This document shows positions 10,851 to 22,325 of a stretch of DNA of 64,000 bases, one piece after another (the first letter of the stretch is position 1; every line of letters begins with the position of its first letter). The position numbers and the translations under genes are program-made. Source of the DNA: Sindora glabra (lineage: Eukaryota; Streptophyta; Magnoliopsida; Fabales; Fabaceae); the NCBI GenBank assembly GCA_020226215.1, contig CM035231.1:56014876-56078875 (forward strand). Reading direction: 5' to 3'. Below the pieces are notes generated by a model. It searched no databases. It was given only the letters and a program-made list of their open reading frames with translations, and was not told the DNA's origin.

Positions 10851-13800
10851 TCATTATTATGCCTTGAAGTGAGATTCAAATGCACTGTGATATATAATGT
10901 ATAATGTGAGTAAACTTGAATTGTTATTATGAAATGTGCTTATAGTTTGGATATGAAATAGGGTGAAACATGCTCGTGGCTTGAATGGAAAAGAGGGGTG
11001 ATCAAATATTTTGTGATATGAACAATATTGAATTTAGAAAAATGTTTATAAAGAGATAAGACTAACTTAATAAAACAAGGTTAAATTTGTAAAGGAATAA
11101 GATTGATCATGAATTACAAAGAGACTTAATTGCTCTTAATTATTTTAGATTACATAATTTGTTGTTACAATTATCATGTTTAAGGTTATTGTTTAATTGT
11201 GAGTTGATATGGATATAAGAGGGTATTATGGTACTCATATTTATTTGTTATTTCTATTTTTTTGTTAAGTAAATTGTTTATTTATTACGTTATAGACCTA
11301 TGCTTTTAAATGTTTATTTTCTTTAGATGCGCCTATTGAAACTCCTCTCCATCCACTGCAATTCAAGAGTAACAAGTCTTTTTACTATCTTGCTAAGGCA
11401 ATCATAATTGTAAATAACTTGTATATAAAAATTATTTTGCGTCTTGTAGAGTGTTGTAAACATAAAGTTGTGAAACAAATACTGTATTTTGATAATATTT
11501 ATAAAATATGTCATTCACTAAAATATATGTGATGATTCTAAATTTAAGTTTGTGGAAATTTGAAAATGGATTTCATGCTAATACGGGCTAAGTGGATCGT
11601 GATAGAAAAAATACTTATACACTTCCTTTATTTTGTGCCTTATTTATAAAATATATATATATATAATTATTTCTACTCAATTTAACTAATAATCATCCTA
11701 TCCTTTTTATCCTCATCATGAGCTTGGAAATATGTATATATAAAAAATTAAAATGTTATTGGAAAATTATGATAAAAAAAGATATAATAAAGACATAATT
11801 TTAAGGAATGAAAATAGATATTTCTAATTTTTTATTATATTTCCAATTTTATTACTACCATAGATTAAAAGATACAAAATACAAATTAAAAAAGCCATTT
11901 TAATTAAAATTTGTTGATATTTTTAATTTTTTGTATTATGGACATAGCAGTCATTCTAGTATTACTTTCTTGAAAATTCAAAATTATATTAAATAAAATA
12001 TGAAAAGTTAATTTTTTTGAAAAATCAATATTGTGAACTAAATAGCTTTAAATATTTGTTAAAAAGCTTGTAGAAAATTTATTTCAAAAAAGTTTTAACT
12101 TTTTCCAAAGACTTACTTATCATATCAATCAGACAACTCCTATCATTTTAATATCCCGGAATTTAATATCTTAGTATTCAATAAAACTTGCCCCTTAAAA
12201 CTTAATATCTTGGTACTTAATCACCTCGCCATTCTGGCCTGACCGTGAATTGGTACGTACTTAACGAAACACAACTTTGCCAACGTCAATAATCTTGTAG
12301 TAAAGCAATTGTTAATAGAACTTTCACTCTTGAATATTTCCAAAACCTCCCAAGGTTTTTGGGATCTATGCAATATGTTTAGTTGTTTGGAAATTAAATA
12401 AGTGAATCTTGATGACAAAATTGCATATTTGAAGCAAGTTTATGGGTACCATCAAAGGAAAGGGATAAAACGAAGGCGCGATTGAATTAGTGGTTAATGG
12501 CCAAACTTATGCATGAAAAACTCAAGTTAGATGTGATATTAATTGAAATAATGTTACGCGTATTCATTTTTTCTCACTTGTTTATACTTTCTCATAGAAA
12601 AAATTTGTATTTTATTCTGGCTCTACATCTTCCATGAGGATGTTATATATAATAATTTTAGATATAACATAATAATCTAATATATATTTACATGAAATAT
12701 TTTATAAATTAACTAGGTTAAATATATATATATATATATATAAATATTTCATAAACGTTCATATTGAGTTTATATGAATTTGAAATAAATTAATTTATAT
12801 AATATGAAAAAAAATAGATCGAATTAGAATTGATTCAAAATTAAATAATTTTTCATATCAACTTATTTAAAAATTTACATTAAAATTTTAAAAATATTAT
12901 TTAAAAATAATTAATAGCTAATTTATAAATGATTATATATATTGAAAAGATAAGCTTTATCTCATAATAAAATAATAATAATTTAATAAATTATTTAATT
13001 AATGATTAAAAATACTTTTAGTCAGTAATTAAATTTAATAAGTAATCTTATAAGATAGATTTTTTAATTAAAATTATTAAATAATTTAAATATATTGACA
13101 TATTTTAATATATTTAATAAATGAGTTAACTTAATATATATAATTATTATTTGAATTTGGTCAATTCAAATTAGGTTAAACTTATTTGAATTGTTGCTAT
13201 CATTTAATATGTGAATACGAATTATAAACTCTAATGGTATATTACTAAAAATTTTAATAAATTTACATCTAATTGAAACATAAATTTATTTTTTTTTAAT
13301 TTGATCTCTATGAAATTAAAAAAATTTAAATTTTAGTTATTCTATATAGTAATTCAATACTTTATCTTATATACAAAATTAAAATTTGAGTTTTTAATTT
13401 TATAAAAATAAAATTGATATAAAATTTTAATCAATGATAAATTAATAAAAAAATTAATTTTATAGAAATTAAAATAAATTTTAATAAAAAAGCAACAAAT
13501 AATCAACGGATAATTTCTCTAACCAAGGCGACACTTATGACATTAGTATGGAGAAAAATCACCAACTTACATTGATAAGAGTTAAGAATGTTGTTAAAGA
13601 AAGAAAAGTACGAAAACCTATCTGTTAAAAATGAGAAAGTTTTGCTTATTTAATAAACACATAAATTATGTACTTTACATTATTAAAATATTGTTAGAGC
13701 TGCAAGAAGAATTAGTTAAGGAATTAATTATTTAATTAGTTAACGAAGCAAATATGTTTTTTAGTTTGTGATTAGGGTGCCTAACATAAATGTGCATCGG

Positions 13801-14187
13801 ACAACAAGAATTTCTAAGGAAAAAAAAAAAAACTCACTTATGTGTATGAGACCACGTGTTAAATGCAACATTTTACTGAAACGCTTGCCTCCATTTACTC
13901 CCGTCCCGCATATCCAACTACTGGTGGGAAACATCCGAGTCCGCGACCAGACTTCCAACTAATCTATTCTGAATGTCAATAACCGAGTGAATGAATTCAT
14001 AAATAAGACCATGACTTCCGAGTTGTGTCCTTTTCTTTTGGTATGAATCCTATGACCTTACCCTATGGTAATGAATCTCGTGGCTTTCTTTTTCTTTTTT
14101 TTTTTCCCCTTCCTTCTTTAAAGTCAACCCTATTATTTTATTAGCTTAATCAGGGCATTTTTTACACAATGCATGAACTAATTTTTA
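10613..14187. other. Unique AT-rich spacer between the duplication copies
   Basis: There is no supportable gene. It holds a (TA)n(CA)n tract at 10819-10850 and a (TA)n tract at 12725-12742. The block at 11640-11950 resembles part of 39840-40080 in wording (ctactcaatttaactaataatcatcctatc), suggesting a shared old dispersed repeat. The GC-richer patch at 13780-13990 is open for about 64 codons on both strands but looks like nothing I know. Confidence 0.5.
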
Positions 14188-14480
14188 GACTTCGTTTGTT
14201 GAAGTGGAAAAAATTTTCATTAAAAATAATTTTATTTATTTATGTTTATAATATTAAAAATTAAAACATAAGATAAAGTTTTATTTATTTAATATTAAAT
14301 ATAAAGAGTATAATAAAAAATAATACCTTGTCTTTTAAAGAAAAATTTGTTTTTTTTTTTACTAACTACCATGTAATCATATATTATTTTTAATCAAAAA
14401 GTATACAAATAATATAATATTATTTTATCTATATATAAGTAGGGAAGATTTGTTTTGAAAAAAAATCACAAATGAAACCT
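14188..14480. mobile_element. Candidate TIR MITE, also cut by the window start
   Basis: The left end reads gacttcgtttgttgaag, and the right end, read in reverse, gives aaggtttcatttgtgatt, forming loose inverted ends about 290 bp apart. The right half matches positions 1-135 of the window, so the left duplication copy also carried it before the cut. A stretch at 46870-47115 has similar ends. Boundaries and target duplication are not certain. Confidence 0.35.
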
Positions 14481-16352
14481 TAAAATTATTATCTATTATA
14501 GTATATTTTGATAGTAGCAGAAAATAACTCCTAAATTTTAATATATCTTTACTTCAAAATAAATTGTCAAGTTACAATGAAATAAAAAAATTAAGAATTG
14601 AGTGATCGATATTTAAAAATATTTCCATCGACTTGGATGCGTTTAGACTTTAGATTCTTATTATAAATTTACCTGGAATCTTAAAATTGGACATGCACTG
14701 ATAATGGCATGAGAAAATTGCTTATTAATTACCACATGTAGTGTGAGCTGTGTAAATTAATTATGATATGGTATGATTTGCTTGATGAAGGAAAAACTTC
14801 ATGGGTTACATTAGCATTAAAATTTTAGTATTATAATTATATAAATATTATTAATTATATTTTTTAATCTAATAATATGATGTGATGAAAATAAAATCAT
14901 CTATTTTTGGTAAAAAGTTAATTATTTTTAAGAAAAATTAAATGATTAAATTTAAAAAATAATACATTTGATAACAAAGTTTTACCCTCCCTGAGATTGA
15001 CCAAAGCCAGCTTGGTAGTTATGGACTTAGGTTATTGTATATATCTGAACAAATCCCCACACATACACTCTTTGATGCTTTCCTGTGTTTATCAATGCTT
15101 GTTGCCTGATAAATCACCCCACGATTACATGAGAAATTTTTAAATACTTTAACTTCAAGTTTTAAAAACCTGATAAAAATCAGACCAAACAGTTAACTAA
15201 AAATATTGTCAAGTTATGGTTTGATTTCATCAGCTAAATTAATAATTAAATCGGATGATGTTATAATTAAAATTTTATATATTTTTGTTAAAAAGTTAAA
15301 TAATAGTTAATTTATATTATATATAAATTTATAATTTACAAAAAATTTCATCAATTAACTTCTAGTACTATATTAATACCGAAAATTTAATACTATTTTC
15401 ATATAGATATTATTAAATATATTATTTTTTTAATTCAGTAATTTTATTTCTTCAAAAATAACTGATTCCATGTGAAAAATAGAAGATTTTTCTCTCAAAT
15501 CAAATTATTAAATTAAAAAAATAATATAATTAATAATATTTATATAAGATTAAAATTGAATTTTTAATACTAATATAACACAAAGAATTTATTCCAATTG
15601 ACTGTGAAAATGATTCTTTGAGTTAATTTAAATTGTATAATAATTGAGTCAGCGATTCAATCGGCCAAACTGTTCGATAAGACTGAGTTTTTAGAACACC
15701 ACTTTAAATATAATACTTGTTACTGATACCATCAAATAAATAAAGGATCGATTTCAATTTTATTATCCATTATTAAATTTGTAAAATTCACATATTTTTA
15801 AAATATGATTTTTCTAATTTCAATATACTGACAATGGTAAAAAGTTGGTAATTAATCTCTATTTATATACTTGGATTTAGTGTTTGAAAATTTGAAATAG
15901 ACCGAACGGTCCAACTGCCGATCATTTTATTATTTAATTCAAGTCGACTTAAAAAGTTATTTTAACAATTGAATTGATTTGAACTGATATAAATTAACAT
16001 AAGTGGGGGAAAATTGAAAATGCAGTCCGATTTTCAAAAATTAGTCGGATAATTTTTTTTATTTTTAAATTTCTTTTCTTATATTGACTTAGTAAATCTA
16101 TATATAATTAAAAAATAATAAATTTGACATTTAATTAATTATAAATTTATTAATTTTTATATAAATTATGAGTTTATATATATAATATAAATTAAATATT
16201 ATTTAAATTACTTAATAAATTTATGTAAATTTTTATTTATAATATCATTCAATTCAACCATTGATTTAATTGATTGAACCAATTAAACCATGATTAAATG
16301 ATTTTTCTAATTCACTACTGGATTCAATTTTTAAAATATTAGTAGTTATATA

Positions 16353-16971
16353 GGCTCCGTTTCGCGTAACAAATAAGTTAACTCATAATTTATTGATCTG
16401 ATCAATAAGTTATAAGTTAGCTTTGAAAGGTGTTTCTTGCACTAACTTATAAGTTACTTCAAGTAGTTTATAAATTTTGATTTAATAAATTACCTAGAGT
16501 AGCATATAACTTATAAGCTACCTCCTTTTCAAGTTCTTGCCAAATCTATCCTTATTTTTTTATTAATTTATAATTCATACCTTTTATAATATAAATTTAA
16601 ATAATTTTTATAAAATATAATTAATTATATTTTAAGTAATTATAATTTTATAATAAATAATAAAATAAAAACTATATAAGTAAATAAATATATAAACTTA
16701 TAAAATATTAGAAACTATACTTTTATTTTAAACTTTTTAATTACATTAATATAATTTTATTTTTAAATAAATAAAAATTATTTTAATTATATATATATTT
16801 CTATTAATATGTTCTTTTATGTAATTTTACAATTTCAGCTAATTCAATAACTAATTTTATAAAACACTTTAGTTAATTTATCAGCTATCAATTATCAGTT
16901 ATAAACTATCAGTTATCAATTAGTTTATCGGTTAACAAATAACTTATCAGTTAGTTGTATGAAACGGAGTC
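16353..16971. mobile_element. Non-autonomous TIR element, 619 bp
   Basis: The ends are GGCTCCGTTTCGCG on the left and, read in reverse, GACTCCGTTTCATA on the right. Further inside, both ends carry AACTTAT/ATAAGTT words in an inverted arrangement. The aligned place in the left copy (about 1987-1996, gttatatattgtaaac) is an empty site. The flanks show a possible 3-bp duplication ATA. The interior is AT-rich without coding sequence. The superfamily is uncertain: the ends look Harbinger-like, but ATA is not the TWA target expected. Confidence 0.78.
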
Positions 16972-17360
16972 ATATTATAAACTAAACAGTATATCACTTT
17001 CTTTCTAGTAATTTTTTTTCACATTCAATTTTTTGCAATATTTTGATCAATTTTGCTTATGTAAAATATTAGTGTGTACAATTCTTTTATTAGTATTTGT
17101 TTAATTTCATAAATTTAAAAATAAAATTAAATAAGTTAATATTTAAAAATTAAAATATTAATAGTTATATATTATAAACTAAAGAATAAAACTCCTTTTT
17201 TATTCTAAAAATTTTATTTTTTAATTTAATTTTATGAAATTTTTTATCGATTTTATTAATATAAAATATTAACTTTTACAACTTTTTAATTAGCATTTAT
17301 TTAATTTCATCACTCTAAAAATAAAATTAGATAAATTAATATTTAAAAATTGAAATATTA
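16972..17360 (+). repeat. Local tandem duplication, 197-bp period
   Basis: The block starting atattataaactaaa at 16972 recurs at 17169. Both units run through a T-rich centre and end in 'aaatattaat'. The left copy has one unit (about 1988-2190). The duplication is therefore specific to the right copy and directly abuts the right end of the 16353-16971 element. Confidence 0.72.
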
Positions 17361-17893
17361 ATAAAAATGTTTCATAAAAATAATAAACGATTCGCATCAA
17401 CCATGGGACGGGAGGCATATCGCCATAGACCAACCTCCTTCTCACCTAGCCACAAAACATTGGGTATCCTTATCCTTATGGTAATCAACGGACAAACTTG
17501 GGAAGCTCCACCAATCATAATAATCATCCACCCATACACTCAGAAAAGGGATTAACTTAAAAAAAAAAAAAAAACAATAGAATGCCAAAAAAAAAATTTA
17601 TTCAAGTAAAATTTGATATCTCATCATATTTAAATTTAAATTTTGAATTTTTATATATATTTAATGATTAAATCAGTTTTATTATTTAATAAAAAAACGT
17701 AAAAACGCCTGACTGTCACTGACGTTGTCGAGCGGATTCTCACGTAACCTCTAAGTGCGCCCACGTGTTTTTACCCTCAGCCCACTTTCAAATTTCCCGT
17801 TTATCCTCTATATTTATATTTTAACCAAAACTGGAACGTCCTTCGTATTTCTGTCTAACTTGCTTCGCAGCAGCTAAATGATACTTCCAGACT

Positions 17894-17899
17894 CACGTG
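17894..17899. promoter_or_regulatory. Conserved distal CACGTG (G-box) site, right copy
   Basis: This is the partner of 3406-3411, in the context agactcacgtgca shared by both copies. It is about 3.07 kb upstream of the intact gene. A regulatory role is inferred only from the motif and its conservation. Confidence 0.35.
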
Positions 17900-18193
17900 C
17901 AACCGCGCGAAGACAAATTTCCCCGTATTTGTTAAAATATAGAATTCCATGAATTCGTTTGTTTAGGCCAAGTGCATCTTTTGTTGAAATATAATTCTAT
18001 TTATTTATATTTATAATTATTAAAATTAAAATATAAAAATATGATAAATATGATTATTATACTAAAAAATTATTTTTGTATATCATATATCATTTTATGA
18101 TTACAAAATATATAAATAACATGAAATTTCTTTCTTTATTTATAAATGTACAAATTTTTTTATAAAAAATATATTTCAATAAAATAAATGTTA

Positions 18194-18613
18194 GAATTTC
18201 CATGCGAACTACTATTAAATATAAATATTTTATTTTTTTATAAACTAATTAAAAAATGATTCAAGAGATTTTTATTTTTTAAAATTCAATTATTAAAGTA
18301 ATCTATTATTTAAATTTATAAATATTTAATTTTGAATTAATGTATTTGATGGCTAAAGTATGAATTTTCATAATGGAAAACCTTGATAGAATTTTATTTA
18401 TATTAGTTAACTCTCTTCTTCACTCCTAATATATTTTATTCATTGATTTGTTCTATTAATAATTGCAAACTTTAAGAGAAGGGGAAAAATCTATATTTAA
18501 AATATCTACTACTTTATTAAAAAAAAAACTACATTTACAATAAATATATGCTTTTGTATTAATTTTATTTTCATAATTTCCTAAATTCTATATACATTTT
18601 GGTCTTAATTCTT
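18194..18613. other. AT-rich insertion of about 420 bp in the right copy
   Basis: The left copy passes directly from aaataaatgtta (ending about 3898) to atatcattgcagc. Here about 420 bp intervenes, with an AATAAAT-like word on both sides. No terminal inverted repeat is clear and there is no gene. Confidence 0.5.
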
Positions 18614-19162
18614 ACAATAAATTTTAATATCATTGCAACTAACTGAATAAGAACGTGAAAATAGGGAAAAAATGTAAAAATGACATTGGTTACGGTTAAA
18701 CAATGGCGTATGTTAGTGTTTTTCGCATTTTTTAGTATATCCCAATTTAAATTAAAATTAAATTATTGGGTATATATGCACACGCGTATGAAATGTAATA
18801 TAAATACGAAAGTGCCAAATGAAACTTATATCACCCATTTTAGAAGGCGTCAGTTTCATTTTATTTTATTTTAGCATGAGTATGGAGTTAATAATTAAAT
18901 TTTTAACTCTTTTGGCAAAGTAGATTACAATTCAGTTACTTAATTACGATTTAAATTCTATTATCAATCAAAGAGAAGTATGTGATACGGAAATATATGA
19001 TACTATTTTTTATTATGATTAATCGTAAAGAAAATGAAAAGAAATATTTTTTTTAAATATAGTTGAAAAAGAAAATAAAATTTTTAAAATATTAATATAT
19101 AAAAATAATAATCATGATCTTTTTTCTCTCCTATCTATTCCAATTCAATCAATTTTTTTTAA

Positions 19163-20511
19163 GAGGCCGTTTGGTTCGGGGTCTTCAAAAGGGGGAAAGG
19201 GAATTGCAGGGTTTTATTCCCTTTATTTTTATTTAGTTTAGAAAAAATCTATTCCTTTTTCCCTTTTTTCCTTAATGGGATTACCCCATTTAAGGGAATA
19301 TTGATTCCCTCCCACTTCATGAGGAATCCCATTCCCTTTCCCTATCTTCTCTAATAATATTATTAAATAATTATTATATATTGATAATATTATTAAATAT
19401 TAAATATATAATAAATATTTTATTATTATTTAATTATATTAATAATATTATAATATTTTTAATATTAATAAATAATAAAAATAAATAATAAATAATAATT
19501 ATTTATAATAATTATTACCATATTTAATTTAATAAATAAATAATTATTATAAAATAAATAATTATTATTATATATTAATAATATTATAAATATTTATTTA
19601 ATAAATATTTTTTAAATATTAAATAAATAATTATTATAATATTATTTAATTATGTTAATAATATTATAATATTTTTAAGTTATTAAAAATTAATAATATT
19701 AATAAATAATAATTATGATAAATAATAAAAAATAAATAATAATTATTTTATATTAATAATATTATTAATATTTATTTAATAAATAAATAATTTTTATTAA
19801 ATATTAAATAAATAATTATTATAATATTATCTAATTATATTAATAATATTATAATATTATTTAATTTATTAAATAATAAATTATTTATTTTTAAATAAAT
19901 ATTAATAATATTATTAATATATAATAATTATATATTTATTATTTTAATAATATTAATTTTTAATAAATTAAAAATATTATAATATTATTAAATACTAAAT
20001 AAATAATAAATATTATAATATTCTTCAATTATATTAATAATGTTATAATATTTCTAATAATTATTATTTTTAATATTATAATATTTTTAAATTATTAATA
20101 ATTAATAATATTAATAAAATTATAAATATTAAAAATAATAATTAAATAAATAATAATTATTAAAATTATTATAATAATATTAATTATTATTAATATATTA
20201 ATAATAGTTAAAATAGAGTATTAATAAAAATAATATTAATAAGATGTTAATAATTAATAATAAATAATTATAAAAATTATAATATTAGTAAATAAAATAA
20301 AAATAATAATTATAATAATTATTTTTAAAATAATTATAAATATATTATTTTTAATGTAATAATTATTAATAAAGTAAACTAAAAATACTTGATTCCTCTT
20401 TCCTTGTTTGAACTAAACAAATTGGATAATCAGTAGTCCATTCCTTTCATTTTTTCCTAATTTCTCTTTCTTGATTCCATTTCCTTTCCCCAGTTTGAAC
20501 CAAACTGTCTC
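19163..20511. mobile_element. Harbinger/Tourist-like element with a very AT-rich core, 1349 bp
   Basis: The left end is GAGGCCGTTTGGTTCGGGG; the right end, read in reverse, is GAGACAGTTTGGTTCAAACT. Both are followed inward by purine-rich GGGAAAGGGAAT / GGGGAAAGGAAATGG blocks. TAA occurs immediately outside each end (19160-19162 and 20512-20514), the target duplication typical of PIF/Harbinger elements. The left duplication copy lacks the element. The core (about 19350-20390) is a chain of TAATAATTATTA-type words with almost no G or C and no open frame. It sits between the distal and proximal upstream regions of the intact gene. Confidence 0.85.
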
Positions 20512-20689
20512 TAATTTTTTTTTCTAATTTTCCCCCTTCCCTTTGTGCTAAACGAACGTGAAAATATCAAATATTTTTCTTAAAAAAAATGCTTTTTTAT
20601 TTACCGAAAAGCAAAGTACAATCCAGTGTGGACACGTTTTTACAAAGATGGAGTGTACGTCATACAGCTTAGACCATTTTTTTACCATA

Positions 20690-20695
20690 CACGTG
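20690..20695 (+). promoter_or_regulatory. Proximal G-box upstream of the intact gene
   Basis: CACGTG lies 269 bp before the ATG at 20964, in a block conserved with the left copy except that the last base of the hexamer differs there (CACGTT at 5203). bZIP or bHLH factors would be the expected binders. A transcription start cannot be placed from the sequence alone. Confidence 0.4.
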
Positions 20696-20963
20696 CCGCG
20701 TAACATTATTTTCTTTTTAATTTCTTAATTTTTGAAAAAGAAAATAGTAGGTACAAATGTAGGATCTACCATTGCAGTTAGCATCTCAACTCTCGATTCT
20801 CAGCATCTAAGAACAGACCCAGCCTCACGCCGTGTCTCATTCTTCGGCCTCCCTCTCTCTTTTTTTGCTCTTTTCTTCCTTAAAAATCCTCACTCTCACT
20901 CCTCGTTTTCTCCACATTTCCTCCCAACAAAATTTCACAGCCTTGAGGAACAAACAGAAAAAA

Positions 20964-21581
20964 ATGAACAGCGCTCTGGATTCTTCTCTTGAAGCTCTTG
21001 CATTCAATTACTTGAAATTCGGTTTTTTCACTGTTGTCAACAACTTATGGACGTGGGTTGCTGTTATAACCGCCGCCGTCAGCTTCTGGAGGCTTCGGGC
21101 CACCGGCGGATGCCCCAAACCCGACGAACCGGCTTCTATTGACCGGACCTCAAATGGGTCGGACTCGGTTGCGGAGGTTGTAAGGGATGAGAGGCCACGG
21201 GAAGCTTCTTCTCCGGCGGTGGCGACAGAAGTTGAAACCTCGACGACATCTAGGTCGGAGGCTGTTGGCGGGGGAGAGGTTGCTGACAGAGTTACGAAGG
21301 GGAAGTTTGTGGTGTACTATGAGGATGATGGCCAATGGGAAAGTGACGAACGGACGGTGACGGAAGAATCGGAATCAAAGGAAGGAGAAAGATCAGACGG
21401 CTGGTGGGAGAATAGAGAGAAGTTGCTGAAACTGAGACTGGGGGAAAATGGATGGTATTCGTGCCAGGATTTAACGGAGTTAAATGGCAACGTTGTCAGG
21501 TTCTGGGACAATGGGTTTGGTACCTTTGGAAAGAAATCTAGGTACTGCTACAGCTCAAACTGTATTAATGTCGCTTGGTAG
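20964..21581 (+). CDS. Small plant protein with one N-terminal hydrophobic segment, function unknown
   Basis: This single-exon gene of 205 codons ends with TAG at 21579-21581. The ATG at 20964 was chosen because the paralogue at 5474 keeps it in the same context (aaaaatgaac). The frame stays open further 5' only through a non-ATG start in the probable leader, and that part differs in frame between the copies. Residues 14-42 (FNYLKFGFFTVVNNLWTWVA and following) form a hydrophobic, tryptophan-containing segment that could anchor the protein in a membrane, followed by FWRLRA. Residues about 48-110 are Ser/Thr/Ala-rich and likely disordered. KGKFVVYYEDDGQ and an acidic Glu/Ser-rich stretch follow, then DGWWENREKLLKLRLGENGW and a Cys-containing C-terminus. 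I recall similar small uncharacterised proteins in eudicots but cannot assign a function. Coding GC is far above the flanks, supporting a real gene. Confidence 0.85.
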   Translation: MNSALDSSLEALAFNYLKFGFFTVVNNLWTWVAVITAAVSFWRLRATGGCPKPDEPASIDRTSNGSDSVAEVVRDERPREASSPAVATEVETSTTSRSEAVGGGEVADRVTKGKFVVYYEDDGQWESDERTVTEESESKEGERSDGWWENREKLLKLRLGENGWYSCQDLTELNGNVVRFWDNGFGTFGKKSRYCYSSNCINVAW

Positions 21582-22053
21582 CTTAGTTTAATATTAGGAT
21601 CATGAAATTTAATCTCAGTTGAAGAGATAATTAAGGATGTAAGATGTATATATATGGTAATTGGTTTTCCTTGGATGAGAAATTAAGCATTATCAGATTA
21701 TCGTCATCTATTGAGTTACCAAACCACCGCAAATGTGGAAAGCTTTTGCGTACGTTTTTTGATCACTTTTTTCTCTATTTGTCCTGTGTAGTGATGTACC
21801 ATAAATTTAATTGATTTAAGCATCCTTGAATTCCAACGTTCTTTGAATGTGTCATTAAAGAACAAAAATGGAGTTTAAAGGGACAAACTGTCAAAACTTG
21901 TCTGTCTCTAACGTGAGCAATTTGGACTTGGAATATGAATGTAGTATAAGTCCGGTCTATTTCGTTTTAGATCGTAATTTTAATAAAAAGCGAAAGCAAT
22001 AAGAATTGAATTCTTATAATCTGTTCGGAAGGAAGTAAAATGGTAAAAGAATA
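21582..22053 (+). other. 3' flank of the intact gene
   Basis: The sequence is conserved with 6093-6560 of the pseudogene, so it was part of the duplicated unit; it probably includes the 3' untranslated region. A (TA)n tract at 21647-21656 is shorter than its counterpart at 6157-6170. No canonical polyadenylation signal can be singled out with confidence. Confidence 0.5.
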
Positions 22054-22274
22054 GAGAGTAAACTACCAAATTCTTGAAAAATACAAATTACATCAGATTT
22101 TTTAAAAAAAATTATTTTACATCAATTAGTTATAATTTTGAAATAAATATAATGTAATATTTATATTTTAAGAATAAATTTGATATAAAAATTAAATACT
22201 TCTATACTTATATGATATAAAACAATTTTTTAAAAGAAATTTGATATAACTTATATTTTTTAGGGATTTATTCC
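22054..22274. mobile_element. Small MITE-like insertion, 221 bp
   Basis: AGAATA flanks the insertion on both sides (22048-22053 and 22275-22280), and the left copy has a single aagaataaatgaa at the empty site (6571-6583). The ends are loosely inverted (gagagtaaactacc against ggaataaatccc), and the inner arms share a ttacatca / tgatataa theme. There is no coding sequence. Confidence 0.62.
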
Positions 22275-22325
22275 AGAATAAATGAAATACTTATCTTCAT
22301 ATTTTTAGCAACAAGGATATAATAA

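Larger units (their letters stand above)
14350..22325 (+). repeat. Segmental duplication, right copy
   Basis: This is the partner of 1-6620. It is longer (about 8 kb) because it has gained insertions at 16353-16971, 17570-17705, 18194-18613, 19163-20511 and 22054-22274 and an extra local tandem unit at 16972-17360. It carries the intact gene at 20964-21581. The order and orientation match the left copy, so this is a direct tandem duplication with a spacer. Confidence 0.9.

Noticed and set aside
10647..10904. 85-codon plus-strand frame
   Set aside because: It contains a translated (TA)n(CA)n microsatellite and AT-rich spacer with no conserved motif.
20732..20992. An 86-codon frame overlapping the start of the intact gene
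   Set aside because: It reads through the leader in another frame and lacks conservation between the two copies.
21150..21511. Minus-strand frames inside the intact gene
   Set aside because: Shadows of a GC-richer coding region; the paralogue shows the same shadow, with its protein diverging faster than the plus-strand one.
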